A stretch of DNA of 9,432 nt from Bacteroidetes bacterium UBA2322 (GCA_002345145.1 DDVC01000020.1:14898-24329), one strand, 5' to 3'; shown: positions 1-7,122, counted from the first letter of the stretch. Program-made: numbers and translations. Notes: a model not told the origin generated them from the sequence alone.

Positions 1-486
1 GGCGTAAACGTGGTTGGTTTGCGGCGTGCCGCTGCTGCCGCTGCCGGTGCCATCGCCATATGTCCACTGCCAACCTATTATAGTGCCGTTGGCGGTAGAG
101 GGGTTGGCGTTAAAAAATACGGTTAATCCTTCTTTTTCAAAATTAAACTGGGCGTTACAAGTACCACCGCCCGCAGTAAGCTGAATCCATTTACAGGTTT
201 CGCTGCTACACAAATCGCTTTCTATAACTAAACAAACCTGATAAGCGCCGGCTTCGGTATAAGTATGAGAGGGAGAAGAGGCATTGGATTGTGTGCCATC
301 GCCAAATAACCAAATCAATCCGCTGTAAGCGCCGGTACTGAGGTTGGTAAACTGCACCGTTAAGCCCGATGAGGAGGAAGCAACGGTAAAATTTGCGGCA
401 AAGTTTGCGCAAGGGTCGGTTTGTGCTACAACCGAAACACAGCAAAACAACAAAGTTGCATAAAATAAGTGTTGAAATGTTTTCAT
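1..486 (-). CDS. Secreted PKD-domain protein, N-terminal part (runs off left edge)
   Basis: The first 162 codons of a larger gene are visible, with no stop before the window edge. Residues 1-21 form a Sec signal peptide (MKTFQHLFYATLLFCCVSVVA, cleavage likely before Q22). Residues 28-103 form a PKD-like beta-sandwich repeat with the typical W-x-FGDG turn (59-64) and the closing S-HTYTEAGAY stretch (73-82). A second PKD repeat starts near residue 111, with GWQW-x-YGDG at 138-146, and is cut by the edge. PKD repeats in Bacteroidota occur in large cell-surface or secreted proteins, often T9SS cargo or adhesins, and mediate protein or carbohydrate contacts. That this protein is T9SS-secreted is inference, since its C-terminus is missing. 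ATG at 486 is chosen because the signal peptide starts there. It is divergent from the thioesterase gene at 602. Confidence 0.85.
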   Translation of the reverse strand, partial: MKTFQHLFYATLLFCCVSVVAQTDPCANFAANFTVASSSSGLTVQFTNLSTGAYSGLIWLFGDGTQSNASSPSHTYTEAGAYQVCLVIESDLCSSETCKWIQLTAGGGTCNAQFNFEKEGLTVFFNANPSTANGTIIGWQWTYGDGTGSGSSGTPQTNHVYA

Positions 487-567
487 ACAGAATTGGTTTA
501 TTAAACGTAAAACAGAGGTTAGAAAAATTAACGGCAATTTGTGTAACAGATGCCCTTAAAATTCAAA

Positions 568-575
568 CAAAATTA
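568..575 (-). promoter_or_regulatory. Putative Bacteroidota -7 box for the PKD-protein gene
   Basis: On the minus strand this reads TAATTTTG, an exact match to the Bacteroidota -7 consensus TAnnTTTG, about 80 bases before the ATG at 486. No clear -33 TTTG/TTG lies at the usual spacing, so support rests on the single box and its position in the divergent intergenic region. Confidence 0.35.
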
Positions 576-601
576 TCACTTTTGCAAAAAGTTATTGCAC
601 T

Positions 602-1030
602 ATGGAAAGAATTAAAATACTTTTGCCGCCCAATTTACCTTTTACCACCCAACTACCGGTAAGAGTTACCGATTTGAACTATGCCGGTCATGTGGGCAAC
701 GATTCTTTTTTATCGCTCATTCACGAAATCAGGCTCCAGTTTTTTGCTCATTACGGCTATGACGAGTTAAATATAGAAGGCGTAGGCACTATTATGGCAG
801 ATGTTGCCATGCAATATCGGGGAGAAGTTTTTTATCCCGATACGCTCATTTGCCATGCCGGTTATGGCGCTTATGGGCGCACCGGTTTTGAAGTATATTA
901 TCAAATACTGAGCCACAAATCGGGCAAAGAGGTACTAAAAGCCAAAACATCGCATGTGTTTTATGATTACAAACTGCACAAAATGCTATCGGTGCCCGAT
1001 GCCTTTAAGCGGTGGTTTGCTGTTGGGTAG
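602..1030 (+). CDS. Hotdog-fold acyl-CoA thioesterase (4HBT/YbgC-FadM-like)
   Basis: This 142-residue protein has the size and layout of single-domain 4-hydroxybenzoyl-CoA thioesterase-like enzymes, which hydrolyse acyl-CoA thioesters in the cytoplasm. The diagnostic stretch is RVTDLNYAGHVGND (21-34), corresponding to the family D-x-D/N-x-x-GH-x-x-N active-site helix start; D24, H30 and N33 are the likely key residues. The usual second-to-last Asn is Gly here (GHVGN), which I recall as normal for a Bacteroidota subgroup rather than a defect. The following hotdog strands (YRGEVFYPDTL, GRTGFEVYYQIL, VLKAKTSHVFYD) are all present. Substrate is unknown. ATG 602 is the first start compatible with the family N-terminus. 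The gene stands alone; a structured inverted repeat starts at its stop codon and may aid transcription end. Confidence 0.85.
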   Translation: MERIKILLPPNLPFTTQLPVRVTDLNYAGHVGNDSFLSLIHEIRLQFFAHYGYDELNIEGVGTIMADVAMQYRGEVFYPDTLICHAGYGAYGRTGFEVYYQILSHKSGKEVLKAKTSHVFYDYKLHKMLSVPDAFKRWFAVG

Positions 1031-1123
1031 TGAAAAGTGATTAGTGATTAGTGTATGGTACTTGGCAGCATAGTAGGTACTTATAACTCATAGCTCACAA
1101 CTTTTTTCACTATTCACTTTAAA
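1029..1123. repeat. MITE-like imperfect inverted repeat
   Basis: The left arm AAAGTGATTAGTGATTA (1034-1050) pairs with TCACTATTCACTTT at 1107-1120 with about one mismatch in the first 14 bases. The left arm is itself built of GTGATTA direct repeats. The centre contains GGTACTT twice and the right half has the runs AACTCATAGCTCACAACT. I recall this degenerate pattern as a dispersed intergenic repeat. It begins one base before the end of the thioesterase stop codon, so it could also act as a 3'-end hairpin. No transposase is encoded. Confidence 0.6.
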
Positions 1124-1232
1124 GGTAATAGCTAAAAAATTTCGGGGGTTGGGAATAAACCTTTGTTGCGTTATGTCAAAGAGGCATTAAAACAGTTTAC
1201 CCCAAAAAATCATTCACCCCAAAAACATCGTT

Positions 1233-2066
1233 ATGAATTTTGCACAAAAAAAATCCGTAGTTTTAGCATTGGTTATGCTTGGCATGTGGGCTGCCGGTTT
1301 CAGCTCCTGCCAAAAAGAAGAAACCACAGGTAACAATGAAGCCAGTATTTCTCTTGCCAAAGACGAAAGCGCCGCCGAAGACTTGTTTGCAGATGCCTTT
1401 GACCTTGCCGATATGTACATGGAAAACATGGGCGGAAGCGGAAAAACTGCCGATGATTGCCCTACTGTTACCAGTTCTACACCGGCAGGCACTTTTCCTA
1501 AAACCATTACCATAGATTTTGGCGATAGTTGCGAAGGTGAAGGCGGCAGAATACGTTCGGGACAAATTATTGTTACCATTTCGGATACCATGTCTAATGC
1601 AGGCGCTACCAAAACTCGCACTTACCAAAACTATTTTGTAAACGGTATTCAAGTGCAAGGTACGCATACCACTACTAACAACGGCGTAAATGCAGAGGGC
1701 AACCCCACCTTTACCCACACCCTAACCGATGGCTCACTCACTTTTACTGATGGTTCTACCGCTACCCGTCAATCTGTACAAACCATTACCACCATTGCCG
1801 GCTGGGATACGCCTCCACAGTGGGATAATGTTTGGGCTATTACCGGCAACAGCAATGGCGTAAATAGAAATGGTATTGCTTACAGTACCCTTATTACCGA
1901 ACCCCTCATTAAAAGACGCAACTGCCGCTGGATTGTGAGCGGTACGGTAGAAATTACCCGAAATGACCAAACGGCTACCCTTAACTACGGCAATGGCGCT
2001 TGCAACAGGTTTGCCACGCTTACTACACCCGATGGCGAAACTCACGAAATTCAATTGCCCTTGTAG
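1233..2066 (+). CDS. Bacteroidota outer-surface lipoprotein of unknown function
   Basis: The 277-residue protein opens with a lipoprotein signal peptide: KK at 6-7, hydrophobic core 9-22 and lipobox FSSC with lipidated Cys at 26. Residues 27-75 form an acidic linker (EDLFADAFDLADMYMENM). From about 76 the chain is Thr/Gly-rich and strand-rich, as in a beta-sandwich or beta-helix. Conserved-looking landmarks are TITIDFGDSC (91-100), GRIRSGQIIVT (105-115), NYFVNG (133-138), TGNSNGVNRNG (204-214) and CRWIVSGTVEIT (231-242). Cys 76, 100, 231 and 257 could form disulphides in the periplasm or on the surface. I recall similar lipoproteins across Bacteroidota but know no function. The N-terminal region contains an in-frame run of eight A (1246-1253), useful as a control for the frameshifts further right. 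A strong terminator follows 58 bases after the stop. Confidence 0.85.
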   Translation: MNFAQKKSVVLALVMLGMWAAGFSSCQKEETTGNNEASISLAKDESAAEDLFADAFDLADMYMENMGGSGKTADDCPTVTSSTPAGTFPKTITIDFGDSCEGEGGRIRSGQIIVTISDTMSNAGATKTRTYQNYFVNGIQVQGTHTTTNNGVNAEGNPTFTHTLTDGSLTFTDGSTATRQSVQTITTIAGWDTPPQWDNVWAITGNSNGVNRNGIAYSTLITEPLIKRRNCRWIVSGTVEITRNDQTATLNYGNGACNRFATLTTPDGETHEIQLPL

Positions 2067-2124
2067 TTTGCACCTTGTTTTATTAACTTGGGTAAACAAC
2101 ATAAATTTACTCTATGCAGCAGCT

Positions 2125-2158
2125 AAACCCCCATAGCCAACAGCTATGGGGGTTTTTT
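2125..2158 (+). terminator. Rho-independent terminator of the lipoprotein gene
   Basis: A perfect 13-bp stem, AAACCCCCATAGC (2125-2137) with GCTATGGGGGTTT (2143-2155), has a 5-base loop and runs straight into TTTTTT. It lies just after the lipoprotein gene and has ideal intrinsic terminator form. Confidence 0.95.
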
Positions 2159-2244
2159 AATATCTACTTAACTAACGTGTGGTGGGAGTTGTGAGCTTGC
2201 ACAAAGGCTTGCCCCAAAAGGATTTCAGACAGGTGGGGTGATTT

Positions 2245-2374
2245 ATTTCGGTGCGCTGCACCTTGTTAATCGGGCATTTAACATGGTGGCTACCTATATT
2301 TCGGTGCGCTGCACCTTTGTAAAATAAGTGCGCCAATTTATGTTGGTAACACCCAAGGGGCAGCGCACCGAAAT
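2245..2374. repeat. Three copies of a 20-bp REP-like palindromic repeat
   Basis: The unit ATTTCGGTGCGCTGCACCTT occurs exactly at 2245-2264 and 2298-2317, and inverted with one mismatch at 2355-2374. Its core GGTGC-GCT-GCACC is a 5-bp hairpin, and copies 2 and 3 together can fold into a long stem with a 37-base loop. I recall this motif as recurring in intergenic DNA of Bacteroidota. The inverted arrangement resembles REP/BIME elements. Confidence 0.75.
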
Positions 2375-2691
2375 CTGTTGCCGGTTTTAACAAACACACC
2401 TAAACCTTATGCAGAGTTTACCCCTATGGGGCGTTTATTTTAATTCCAACCTTACGTTAACTACTGCCCACCTTTCCATTTAATGGCGTATTTGCAGACT
2501 AATTTGTGCCATTTACAGCAAAGAAAACCACAGATAACGCTAAGGTTTTGCCAAGTTTGCGGTAAAAAACATGGAATTTGGTTAAGACTACAATACAGGG
2601 TACGTAGTTGCAAAAAAGGAAAGCGGTTTGCTGTTATGGATATGGGGTAATCAATACAGGCAAACAACCAATAACCCATGCTGCCCCTGCC

Positions 2692-3780
2692 CTACTCTAC
2701 CAGCAGTTTTATGGCTTGTGTATGTGTGGCAGCTTTTAAATGCAATACATACAACCCTTTTGGCAATTGATGGGCAGCAATGTCGGCTGAATGGTTACCC
2801 GCCGGCAGGTAACTGTTTACCACCTCTGCCACCATTTTACCGCTTAGGTTGTAAAGCTCTGCTACTACCGGCGCTGATTGGGCGAGGGTAAAACGGAGTT
2901 GTGCGGTATGGCTAACCGGATTGGGGTATAACTGTGTAGTTTGTAGGGCAGACTGTGGGCTAACGCTTACTATAAAGGGGATACTGTCGTCAAAATTGGG
3001 GATTTGGATATATCGGGCAATTACGCTTGGCTGCGGCGAGCCGTTTACCGTTTCTGATATGATGCTGAAAATAGGATAGGCTAATCGGGGGTGATACCAT
3101 GCGTAGGTTTCAACGGCATACTCAAACGGCGGAAATCCGGCTATGGTTTGGGTAAAGCTTTCTACTATGCGCACCCGCAATACGTTGTTAATGGTGCCAT
3201 AGGGCAATACCAATGAGCCGTAACCATCGGCATTAACGGTAAAATTACCGGCTTCGGTTACGCTGTTTGGTCCCGATGAATAGTTGGCGGTAAAATTATC
3301 TATATGGGAGTTGCCGTAGGTAAAGGGGTAAGGCATGAGTGTTTTAGGGTCGGAATAATTTACGGCAATGGGTGTGGAGGCATTGTTTACAAAACCGTTT
3401 TTGGTTAAACCGGAGTTGTTGATGGTAAAAAATTCATAGTTGGCGGTAAACGAACCGTACTCAATGCCCGGCGTGTAAACTACGGCTGTGGTAGCGCCCG
3501 GAAAAGCGGCTGCATGTGGGGTGGCATTGGGCAATACAAAGGTGCCGGTTTTAACGTTTAAGGAACTTAATGAAGCAAAATTCCAGGTAATGCCCGCTCC
3601 CGATGCGCCCTGCGTAATAGCGCCGGTATTTACACGGGTAATGGTCATGGTGGTGCCGGGCTGCGGGTTGGGGTTGTAGGCGTTGGTTAGCGTGGGTGAT
3701 TGCTGTGCCATGAGCGGAAACAACCCGCCAACTAATAATAAAACGAACAAACCTGAAAGGAACGTGGAAATGTATTTCAT
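2692..3780 (-). CDS. Secreted protein with T9SS type A sorting domain
   Basis: This 362-residue protein is exported by Sec and then across the outer membrane by the type IX secretion system. The signal peptide spans residues 1-25 (KYISTF start, LFVLLLVGGLF core, LMA cleavage site). The middle (26-278) is a beta-rich region of unknown function with repeated aromatic strands and no catalytic motif I recognise. Residues 279-362 are a complete Por secretion-tail domain: LYPNP at 284-288, ELYNLSGKMV (308-317), the LPKGLYVL strand (339-346) and the terminal K-LLVE. After secretion this tail is normally cleaved and the protein is anchored to A-LPS or released. A near-match -7 box (TAATTTG, one base short of TAnnTTTG) lies on the minus strand at 3833-3839. 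It is monocistronic, separated from the upstream cyclophilin gene by a terminator. Confidence 0.92.
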   Translation of the reverse strand: MKYISTFLSGLFVLLLVGGLFPLMAQQSPTLTNAYNPNPQPGTTMTITRVNTGAITQGASGAGITWNFASLSSLNVKTGTFVLPNATPHAAAFPGATTAVVYTPGIEYGSFTANYEFFTINNSGLTKNGFVNNASTPIAVNYSDPKTLMPYPFTYGNSHIDNFTANYSSGPNSVTEAGNFTVNADGYGSLVLPYGTINNVLRVRIVESFTQTIAGFPPFEYAVETYAWYHPRLAYPIFSIISETVNGSPQPSVIARYIQIPNFDDSIPFIVSVSPQSALQTTQLYPNPVSHTAQLRFTLAQSAPVVAELYNLSGKMVAEVVNSYLPAGNHSADIAAHQLPKGLYVLHLKAATHTQAIKLLVE

Positions 3781-3892
3781 AAGAAAACAGATTTACTGAT
3801 GAACCGAAAACTGAACTCCCCAATTTACTCCACAAATTATGCCGATATAAAACTACAAGCCCGAAATGCGGCAAATATGACGGTTGTATGAC

Positions 3893-3931
3893 TAAAAAAG
3901 CCCTGCACTACTTTTTAGGTAATGCAGGGCT
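3893..3931 (-). terminator. Rho-independent terminator of the cyclophilin gene
   Basis: The arms AGCCCTGCA (3899-3907) and TGCAGGGCT (3923-3931) give a 9-bp stem, extended by 3 bp after one mismatch. On the minus strand the hairpin is followed by TTTTTT (3898-3893), so it terminates leftward transcription from the gene ending at 4017 and isolates the T9SS-cargo gene downstream. Confidence 0.9.
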
Positions 3932-4016
3932 ATGTAATTAAATTGGTTGTAAATGGGTATTGTATGGAGTTAGCTAAGGAGCTGCTCCGTTAATTTTTGT
4001 TTGTTGGGTTACACCC

Positions 4017-4682
4017 TTATTTTTTGTAAGTAACCTTTATAATTTGGTCGCCCATGGCAATGCTGTTTACCACTTTTTGGTCTTCGGGGCTTTTTACCTT
4101 ACCCCAAACGGTGTGTTTACCATCTAACCAAGGGGTTTCTTTGTGGGTAATAAAGAACTGACTGCCATTGGTGCCGGGTCCGGCATTTGCCATAGAGAGT
4201 ACGCCGGGAGCGCTGTGTTTTAACTCGGGCACAATTTCATCGGCAAACATATAGCCCGGTCCGCCTCTGCCGTTACCTAATGGGCAGCCTCCTTGTATCA
4301 TAAAATCGGGGATAACGCGGTGAAACGTGAGCCCGTCGTAATAACCTTTGTCCACCAAGCCTAAAAAGTTGGCTACGGTTTTAGGGGTTTTGGTGGCATA
4401 CAGGGTGAGGTTAATTTTACCCTTGTTGGTTTCAATGGTGGCATCTATGTCTTTGTCAAACTTGGCGTTGTTCATTAGCGCCTGCATTTCTTGGGGGTTT
4501 ATGCCGCGCACAAAGCCTTGATTTTCGTTGGGGTTTTGCTGCATTTGTTGTTGATTGTTTTGTGTTTGCTCCGTTGGGGTAGTTTGTGTTTGCTCAGTGG
4601 TGGTTTTGGTTTCTTCTTTTTTTTGCTGGCAAGCGCTTAGTAAAAATGCGCCGGCAAGTAGCATTAGGAATGTTTTTTTCAT
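4017..4682 (-). CDS. Exported cyclophilin-type peptidyl-prolyl cis-trans isomerase lipoprotein
   Basis: The enzyme catalyses cis-trans isomerisation of X-Pro bonds and so assists folding of exported proteins. Residues 1-18 are a lipoprotein signal peptide (MKKTFLMLLAGAFLLSAC, lipidated C18). Residues 19-58 are a low-complexity Gln/Thr/Asn/Glu tether, and the cyclophilin domain fills about 80-221. Active-site residues are intact: FHRVI (120-124, catalytic R122), MIQGG (128-132), GTNGSQFFIT (170-179) and WLDGKH (185-190), matching CypA R55, Q63, F113, W121 and H126. The domain is a short bacterial form. Being a lipoprotein places it in the periplasm or on the outer membrane. The tether contains an in-frame A8 run (4617-4624 on the plus strand as T8). 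It has its own promoter-like box at 4729 and its own terminator. Confidence 0.95.
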   Translation of the reverse strand: MKKTFLMLLAGAFLLSACQQKKEETKTTTEQTQTTPTEQTQNNQQQMQQNPNENQGFVRGINPQEMQALMNNAKFDKDIDATIETNKGKINLTLYATKTPKTVANFLGLVDKGYYDGLTFHRVIPDFMIQGGCPLGNGRGGPGYMFADEIVPELKHSAPGVLSMANAGPGTNGSQFFITHKETPWLDGKHTVWGKVKSPEDQKVVNSIAMGDQIIKVTYKK

Positions 4683-4728
4683 GTTACCTATGGGTTTTGA
4701 TTGATTGAATAATTGAGAATTGACGGCA

Positions 4729-4736
4729 CAAAGTTA
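4729..4736 (-). promoter_or_regulatory. Putative Bacteroidota -7 box for the cyclophilin gene
   Basis: The minus strand reads TAACTTTG here, an exact TAnnTTTG match, giving a leader of roughly 40 bases before the ATG at 4682. It lies inside the spacer between the R-M module and the host gene. The -33 element is not clear. Confidence 0.45.
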
Positions 4737-4761
4737 GTATTTACCTCAATACCTTGCCCGT

Positions 4762-4772
4762 AAACGCTATAA
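4762..4772 (+). repeat. Left copy of an 11-bp direct repeat flanking R-M system 1
   Basis: AAACGCTATAA here is identical to 6613-6623. The two copies lie in the spacers on either side of the endonuclease-methyltransferase pair, about 1.85 kb apart. It may be a footprint of insertion or recombination; it could also be chance. Confidence 0.4.
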
Positions 4773-4852
4773 TGACAGCATTTTTTTTTGTTGTTGGGGA
4801 AAGGGGGGTGTAACTCATGTTTGATGTAAAAGGATATAGTTTCTGTTAGGTG

Positions 4853-5595
4853 TTACGTTGTTCCTGTATTCTTTGTTCTGTCGGCTAAAACTTTCTTTAC
4901 AAAGTCAGGTAGTTCAATGCCGTTTTTGTTGGCAATAATTTTGATTGCGTCATAATAGCTTACTTTGTCTCCTGACCATTGAATATCAAGCCTTCTTATC
5001 TCTTTTAGTGCAATGTGGTTGTAGTTTTGAGGGTTACCCCAATAACACTCCATACAAACATTGGGTTTTTTAGCGCTTTTCCAGTTGTTGCAATGTTCGC
5101 AAGACCATGATTTTGCCCTATTGCACGAAGCACAAAGAAGCATAAAATCATCTGTTTTTTTTCCGTATTTATATCTCCCCCCACTTGATATGGCACTCTA
5201 TGGTCAACTTGCAAATATCTTTCTTCAAATTCACCATTACAGATATAGCAACGCCCTTTTCCGATTTTGAACAATTTCTTTTTGAACTCTTTAGAAAATA
5301 ATACGCGCCCAGCTACGCGGCTCTTTTGGAAAGTAGCAATATCGCCAAAACGGTATGCAGCAATTAATTTATTGTTTTGCGATTTGACCTTAAACGTTTC
5401 AAGCGGTACACCTGCTTCTCTTACGTCTCTTGCTGCTCTGGGGGGATGACTGTAACCATATATATTTTTAAGTTCTTCTGTTGTTATGAAACCATGTTCC
5501 ATAATATGGTCAATCACAATTCTTGCTCTCTTGTTTAAGATAGCATTGATATGGTCTAAAAAATCTTTTGGGTAAATTGGTTTTTCCTTACTCAT
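4853..5595 (-). pseudogene. HNH restriction endonuclease of R-M system 1, frame broken at A8
   Basis: Two overlapping minus-strand reading frames, 5005-5595 and 4853-5143, are halves of one 247-residue protein. The first frame follows the family until DINTEKK; one more A in the run at 5155-5162 makes it continue KKTDDFMLLCASCNRAK, completing the nuclease. Residues 25-85 look like a winged-helix DNA-binding domain (GFITTEELKNIYGYSHPPRAARDV). The HNH core is CYIC (116-119), VDHRVPYQVGG (130-140, catalytic H132) and LLCASCNRAK (153-162, N159). Further Cys pairs at 166/169 and 181/184 suggest two zinc sites. The C-terminus (CYWGNPQNYNHIAL, then IRRLDIQWSGDKVSYYD) is family-specific. ATG 5595 is chosen: ATGAGTAA overlaps the methyltransferase stop by 8 bases, implying translational coupling. 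As written the product is an inactive fragment unless slippage restores it. Specificity is unknown. Confidence 0.85.
5155..5162 (-). other. Frameshift site: run of eight A in the HNH endonuclease gene
   Basis: Coding strand: GAA AAA AAA CAG. Eight A are present and nine are needed. The A_AAA_AAA heptamer is phased so that a -1 ribosomal slip, or addition of one A by RNA polymerase slippage, would enter the frame that completes the HNH domain. Confidence 0.8.
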
Positions 5596-6496
5596 TGGCA
5601 GCAAATAATTCTGTTTGATAGCGCTGATTTGAATTTACTTTTTCAAGGTTTATTTTTGCTGCCAATGATGGCGAAAGATAAATTGCCTCAAAAGTGTATT
5701 CCTTTCTGTTTAATAATGTGGCTTGCGATGACCTACCTGCATTAACTTCTATTTTTGTGAGATTTAGTTTATGGGGCAAGGGGATGCCAAATATTTTATT
5801 ACCTGTTCTTCCGTCATAGCTGAGAATATAGGAGATATTCCTTGCATTTAAGTTGAAAAGTGAAACAATGAAGTCTTCAAATTCAATGTTGCCTGCATAA
5901 TTAAATCCGCCATTAAGACCTGTTCCTTGATAGGGCGGGTCCATATAAACTAAATCTGATGCCGTTGCATTATCTAAAATAGTTGCGTAATCTTGACAAA
6001 GAATTTCAGTTTTCCCTTTCAGTAATTGCGAAACTCTCAAAATATCCTCTCTCATCATTTGTGGGTTTCTGCCAAGTCGCCTTTTATCGGGACTTTGGTT
6101 AAAGTTGCCTTGTGCATTGTATCTAACTGCTGCCTTTACACATTTTGCTAACAAAAAAAGTAAATACTCGGGCTTTCTTGTTTCATTAAATTTGTCTCGT
6201 ATTTGGTAATAATACTGTTCTTCGTTGCCGTGTTGTCCGTTCCAAATTTCGTGGTAGCCCTTTACTGCCTCCGTTGGTTGGTTAATAATTAAATCCCAAA
6301 GTTCTGTTAATGGCTGATTGATGTCATTTATAACAAACTTGTTAGCTTTACAATAATAGGCTGCTGCAATGGTAATTGCTGCCGAACCTGCAAACGGCTC
6401 TATAAGTCTATCAAAATTGTTGGGGAAAAATTGCAGAATTTGGTCTGCCAAATTTCGCTTACTACCTTGGTATGGTATGGGGTGTGGTAGTTTCAT
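5588..6496 (-). CDS. D12-class DNA adenine-N6 methyltransferase of R-M system 1
   Basis: The enzyme transfers a methyl group from S-adenosylmethionine to adenine N6 in a specific DNA site, protecting the host from its partner nuclease. At 302 residues it is full length for the Dam/DpnM/MboI (alpha, D12) class. Visible motifs in order: X, QGSKRNLADQI (10-20); I, EPFAGSAAI (33-41, SAM binding); NDIN (57-60); the putative target-recognition region with VRYNAQGNFNQSPDKRR (124-140); IV, catalytic DPPY (186-189); and a C-terminal AGRSSQATLLNRKEYTFEAIYLS block (253 onward). The recognition site cannot be read from sequence; the target region differs from the Dam (GATC) type. It contains an in-frame run of seven identical bases (6153-6159). 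The endonuclease gene overlaps its 3' end. The gene is intact and likely active, and it is more AT-rich than the cyclophilin and thioesterase genes, consistent with transfer. Confidence 0.93.
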   Translation of the reverse strand: MKLPHPIPYQGSKRNLADQILQFFPNNFDRLIEPFAGSAAITIAAAYYCKANKFVINDINQPLTELWDLIINQPTEAVKGYHEIWNGQHGNEEQYYYQIRDKFNETRKPEYLLFLLAKCVKAAVRYNAQGNFNQSPDKRRLGRNPQMMREDILRVSQLLKGKTEILCQDYATILDNATASDLVYMDPPYQGTGLNGGFNYAGNIEFEDFIVSLFNLNARNISYILSYDGRTGNKIFGIPLPHKLNLTKIEVNAGRSSQATLLNRKEYTFEAIYLSPSLAAKINLEKVNSNQRYQTELFAANE

Positions 6497-6612
6497 GTTG
6501 CCTTGCTATATGTTTAAAACACACTCATTACTATTGAAGTGCGGTGTTGTTGATGCTAATGCTAACTGATAAAAACCCGATAAATTACCTTTTACGGGGT
6601 CATTTTTGTTAG

Positions 6613-6623
6613 AAACGCTATAA
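6613..6623 (+). repeat. Right copy of an 11-bp direct repeat flanking R-M system 1
   Basis: AAACGCTATAA, identical to 4762-4772. It also forms the left arm of a weak AAACGC/GCGTTT hairpin (6613-6633) just past the stop of the 125-residue hypothetical gene. Confidence 0.4.
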
Positions 6624-6633
6624 CCGGGCGTTT

Positions 6634-7011
6634 TTACGGGGTGGGTGGCAGGGGTTTACCAAAATAAACCAGCATTTGCTGTTTTAGGAGGTTTTCTTGG
6701 GGGGCAAGTCCGCGGGTTTCTTGGGGCAGGGGTTTTAGCTGGCGGTAGTGAGGCCAGCCATCGGGGTCGTGGCTTTCTAACTCGTAATAGCCGCATTGGC
6801 TTAGCAGGCGGCAAACTGCCAAGTGCATGAGGTCTTGTTTTTCTTCTTTGGTAAAACTGCGGTGCAATTGCCCCAGTTCTTGTATGCCTATTAAAAATAA
6901 AAGGCTCTGAAAATTTGGGCGCTGGTTAAAGGCGGGTTTTAGCTCGTTTAGTAATCGGGTAAAGGCTAATTCCAGCTCTGTTTTAGGGGGTTTGGGGGTT
7001 TTGGGCTCCAT
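6634..7011 (-). CDS. Conserved Bacteroidota hypothetical protein
   Basis: This 125-residue soluble, probably all-helical protein has no signal peptide or membrane segment. Landmarks are NFQSLLFLIGIQELGQ (33-48), FTKEEKQDLMHLAVCRLLS (53-71) and the acidic/aromatic GYYELESHDPDGWPHY (74-89), followed by a Pro/Gln-rich tail. I recall homologues with the same KEEKQDLMH and DPDGWPH signatures in many Bacteroidota, without known function, so this looks like a core host gene rather than part of the defence cargo. Its higher G+C than the flanking R-M genes supports that. It separates the two R-M modules, so they probably arrived separately. I cannot assign a role. Confidence 0.75.
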   Translation of the reverse strand: MEPKTPKPPKTELELAFTRLLNELKPAFNQRPNFQSLLFLIGIQELGQLHRSFTKEEKQDLMHLAVCRLLSQCGYYELESHDPDGWPHYRQLKPLPQETRGLAPQENLLKQQMLVYFGKPLPPTP

Positions 7012-7122
7012 TGTTTTTTGGGGGGAAGTTAGGATTTTATTAGTGGCATAAGTTTTTCTTTTAACAAATTATTGTTTTGCAATCTTTTTAAAGAATTTTT
7101 GCTTCCATACTTAACGCAAAAT

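Larger units (their letters stand above)
2067..2691. other. Gene-free stretch with terminator and short palindromic repeats
   Basis: No convincing gene is present in 625 bases. The stretch holds the terminator at 2125-2158 and three copies of a 20-bp palindromic repeat between 2245 and 2374. Bases 2460-2690 contain only short reading frames without recognisable motifs. The convergent T9SS-cargo gene ends at 2692, and I see no clear hairpin with T-run for it here. Confidence 0.7.

Noticed and set aside
206..445. 79-residue minus-strand frame
   Set aside because: It is an alternative frame of the PKD-domain gene, whose signal peptide and two PKD repeats read cleanly.
1263..1718. 151-residue antisense frame within the lipoprotein gene
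   Set aside because: It mirrors the lipoprotein codons; the sense frame has a lipobox, conserved-looking blocks and a terminator.
2172..2399. 75-residue minus-strand frame
   Set aside because: It is largely made of the three palindromic repeats and has no recognisable motif or upstream signal.
2460..2690. Possible gene remnant between the repeats and the T9SS-cargo gene
   Set aside because: All frames are short or lack motifs; nothing resembled a known family.
5155..5162. Firm claim of programmed -1 ribosomal frameshifting
   Set aside because: A run of eight A always contains a phased heptamer, and I found no convincing downstream stimulatory structure; kept only as a possibility.
6613..6633. 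Hairpin AAACGC/GCGTTT with T-run on the plus strand
   Set aside because: The stem is only 6 bp with a 9-base loop, and no plus-strand gene precedes it, so I do not call a terminator.
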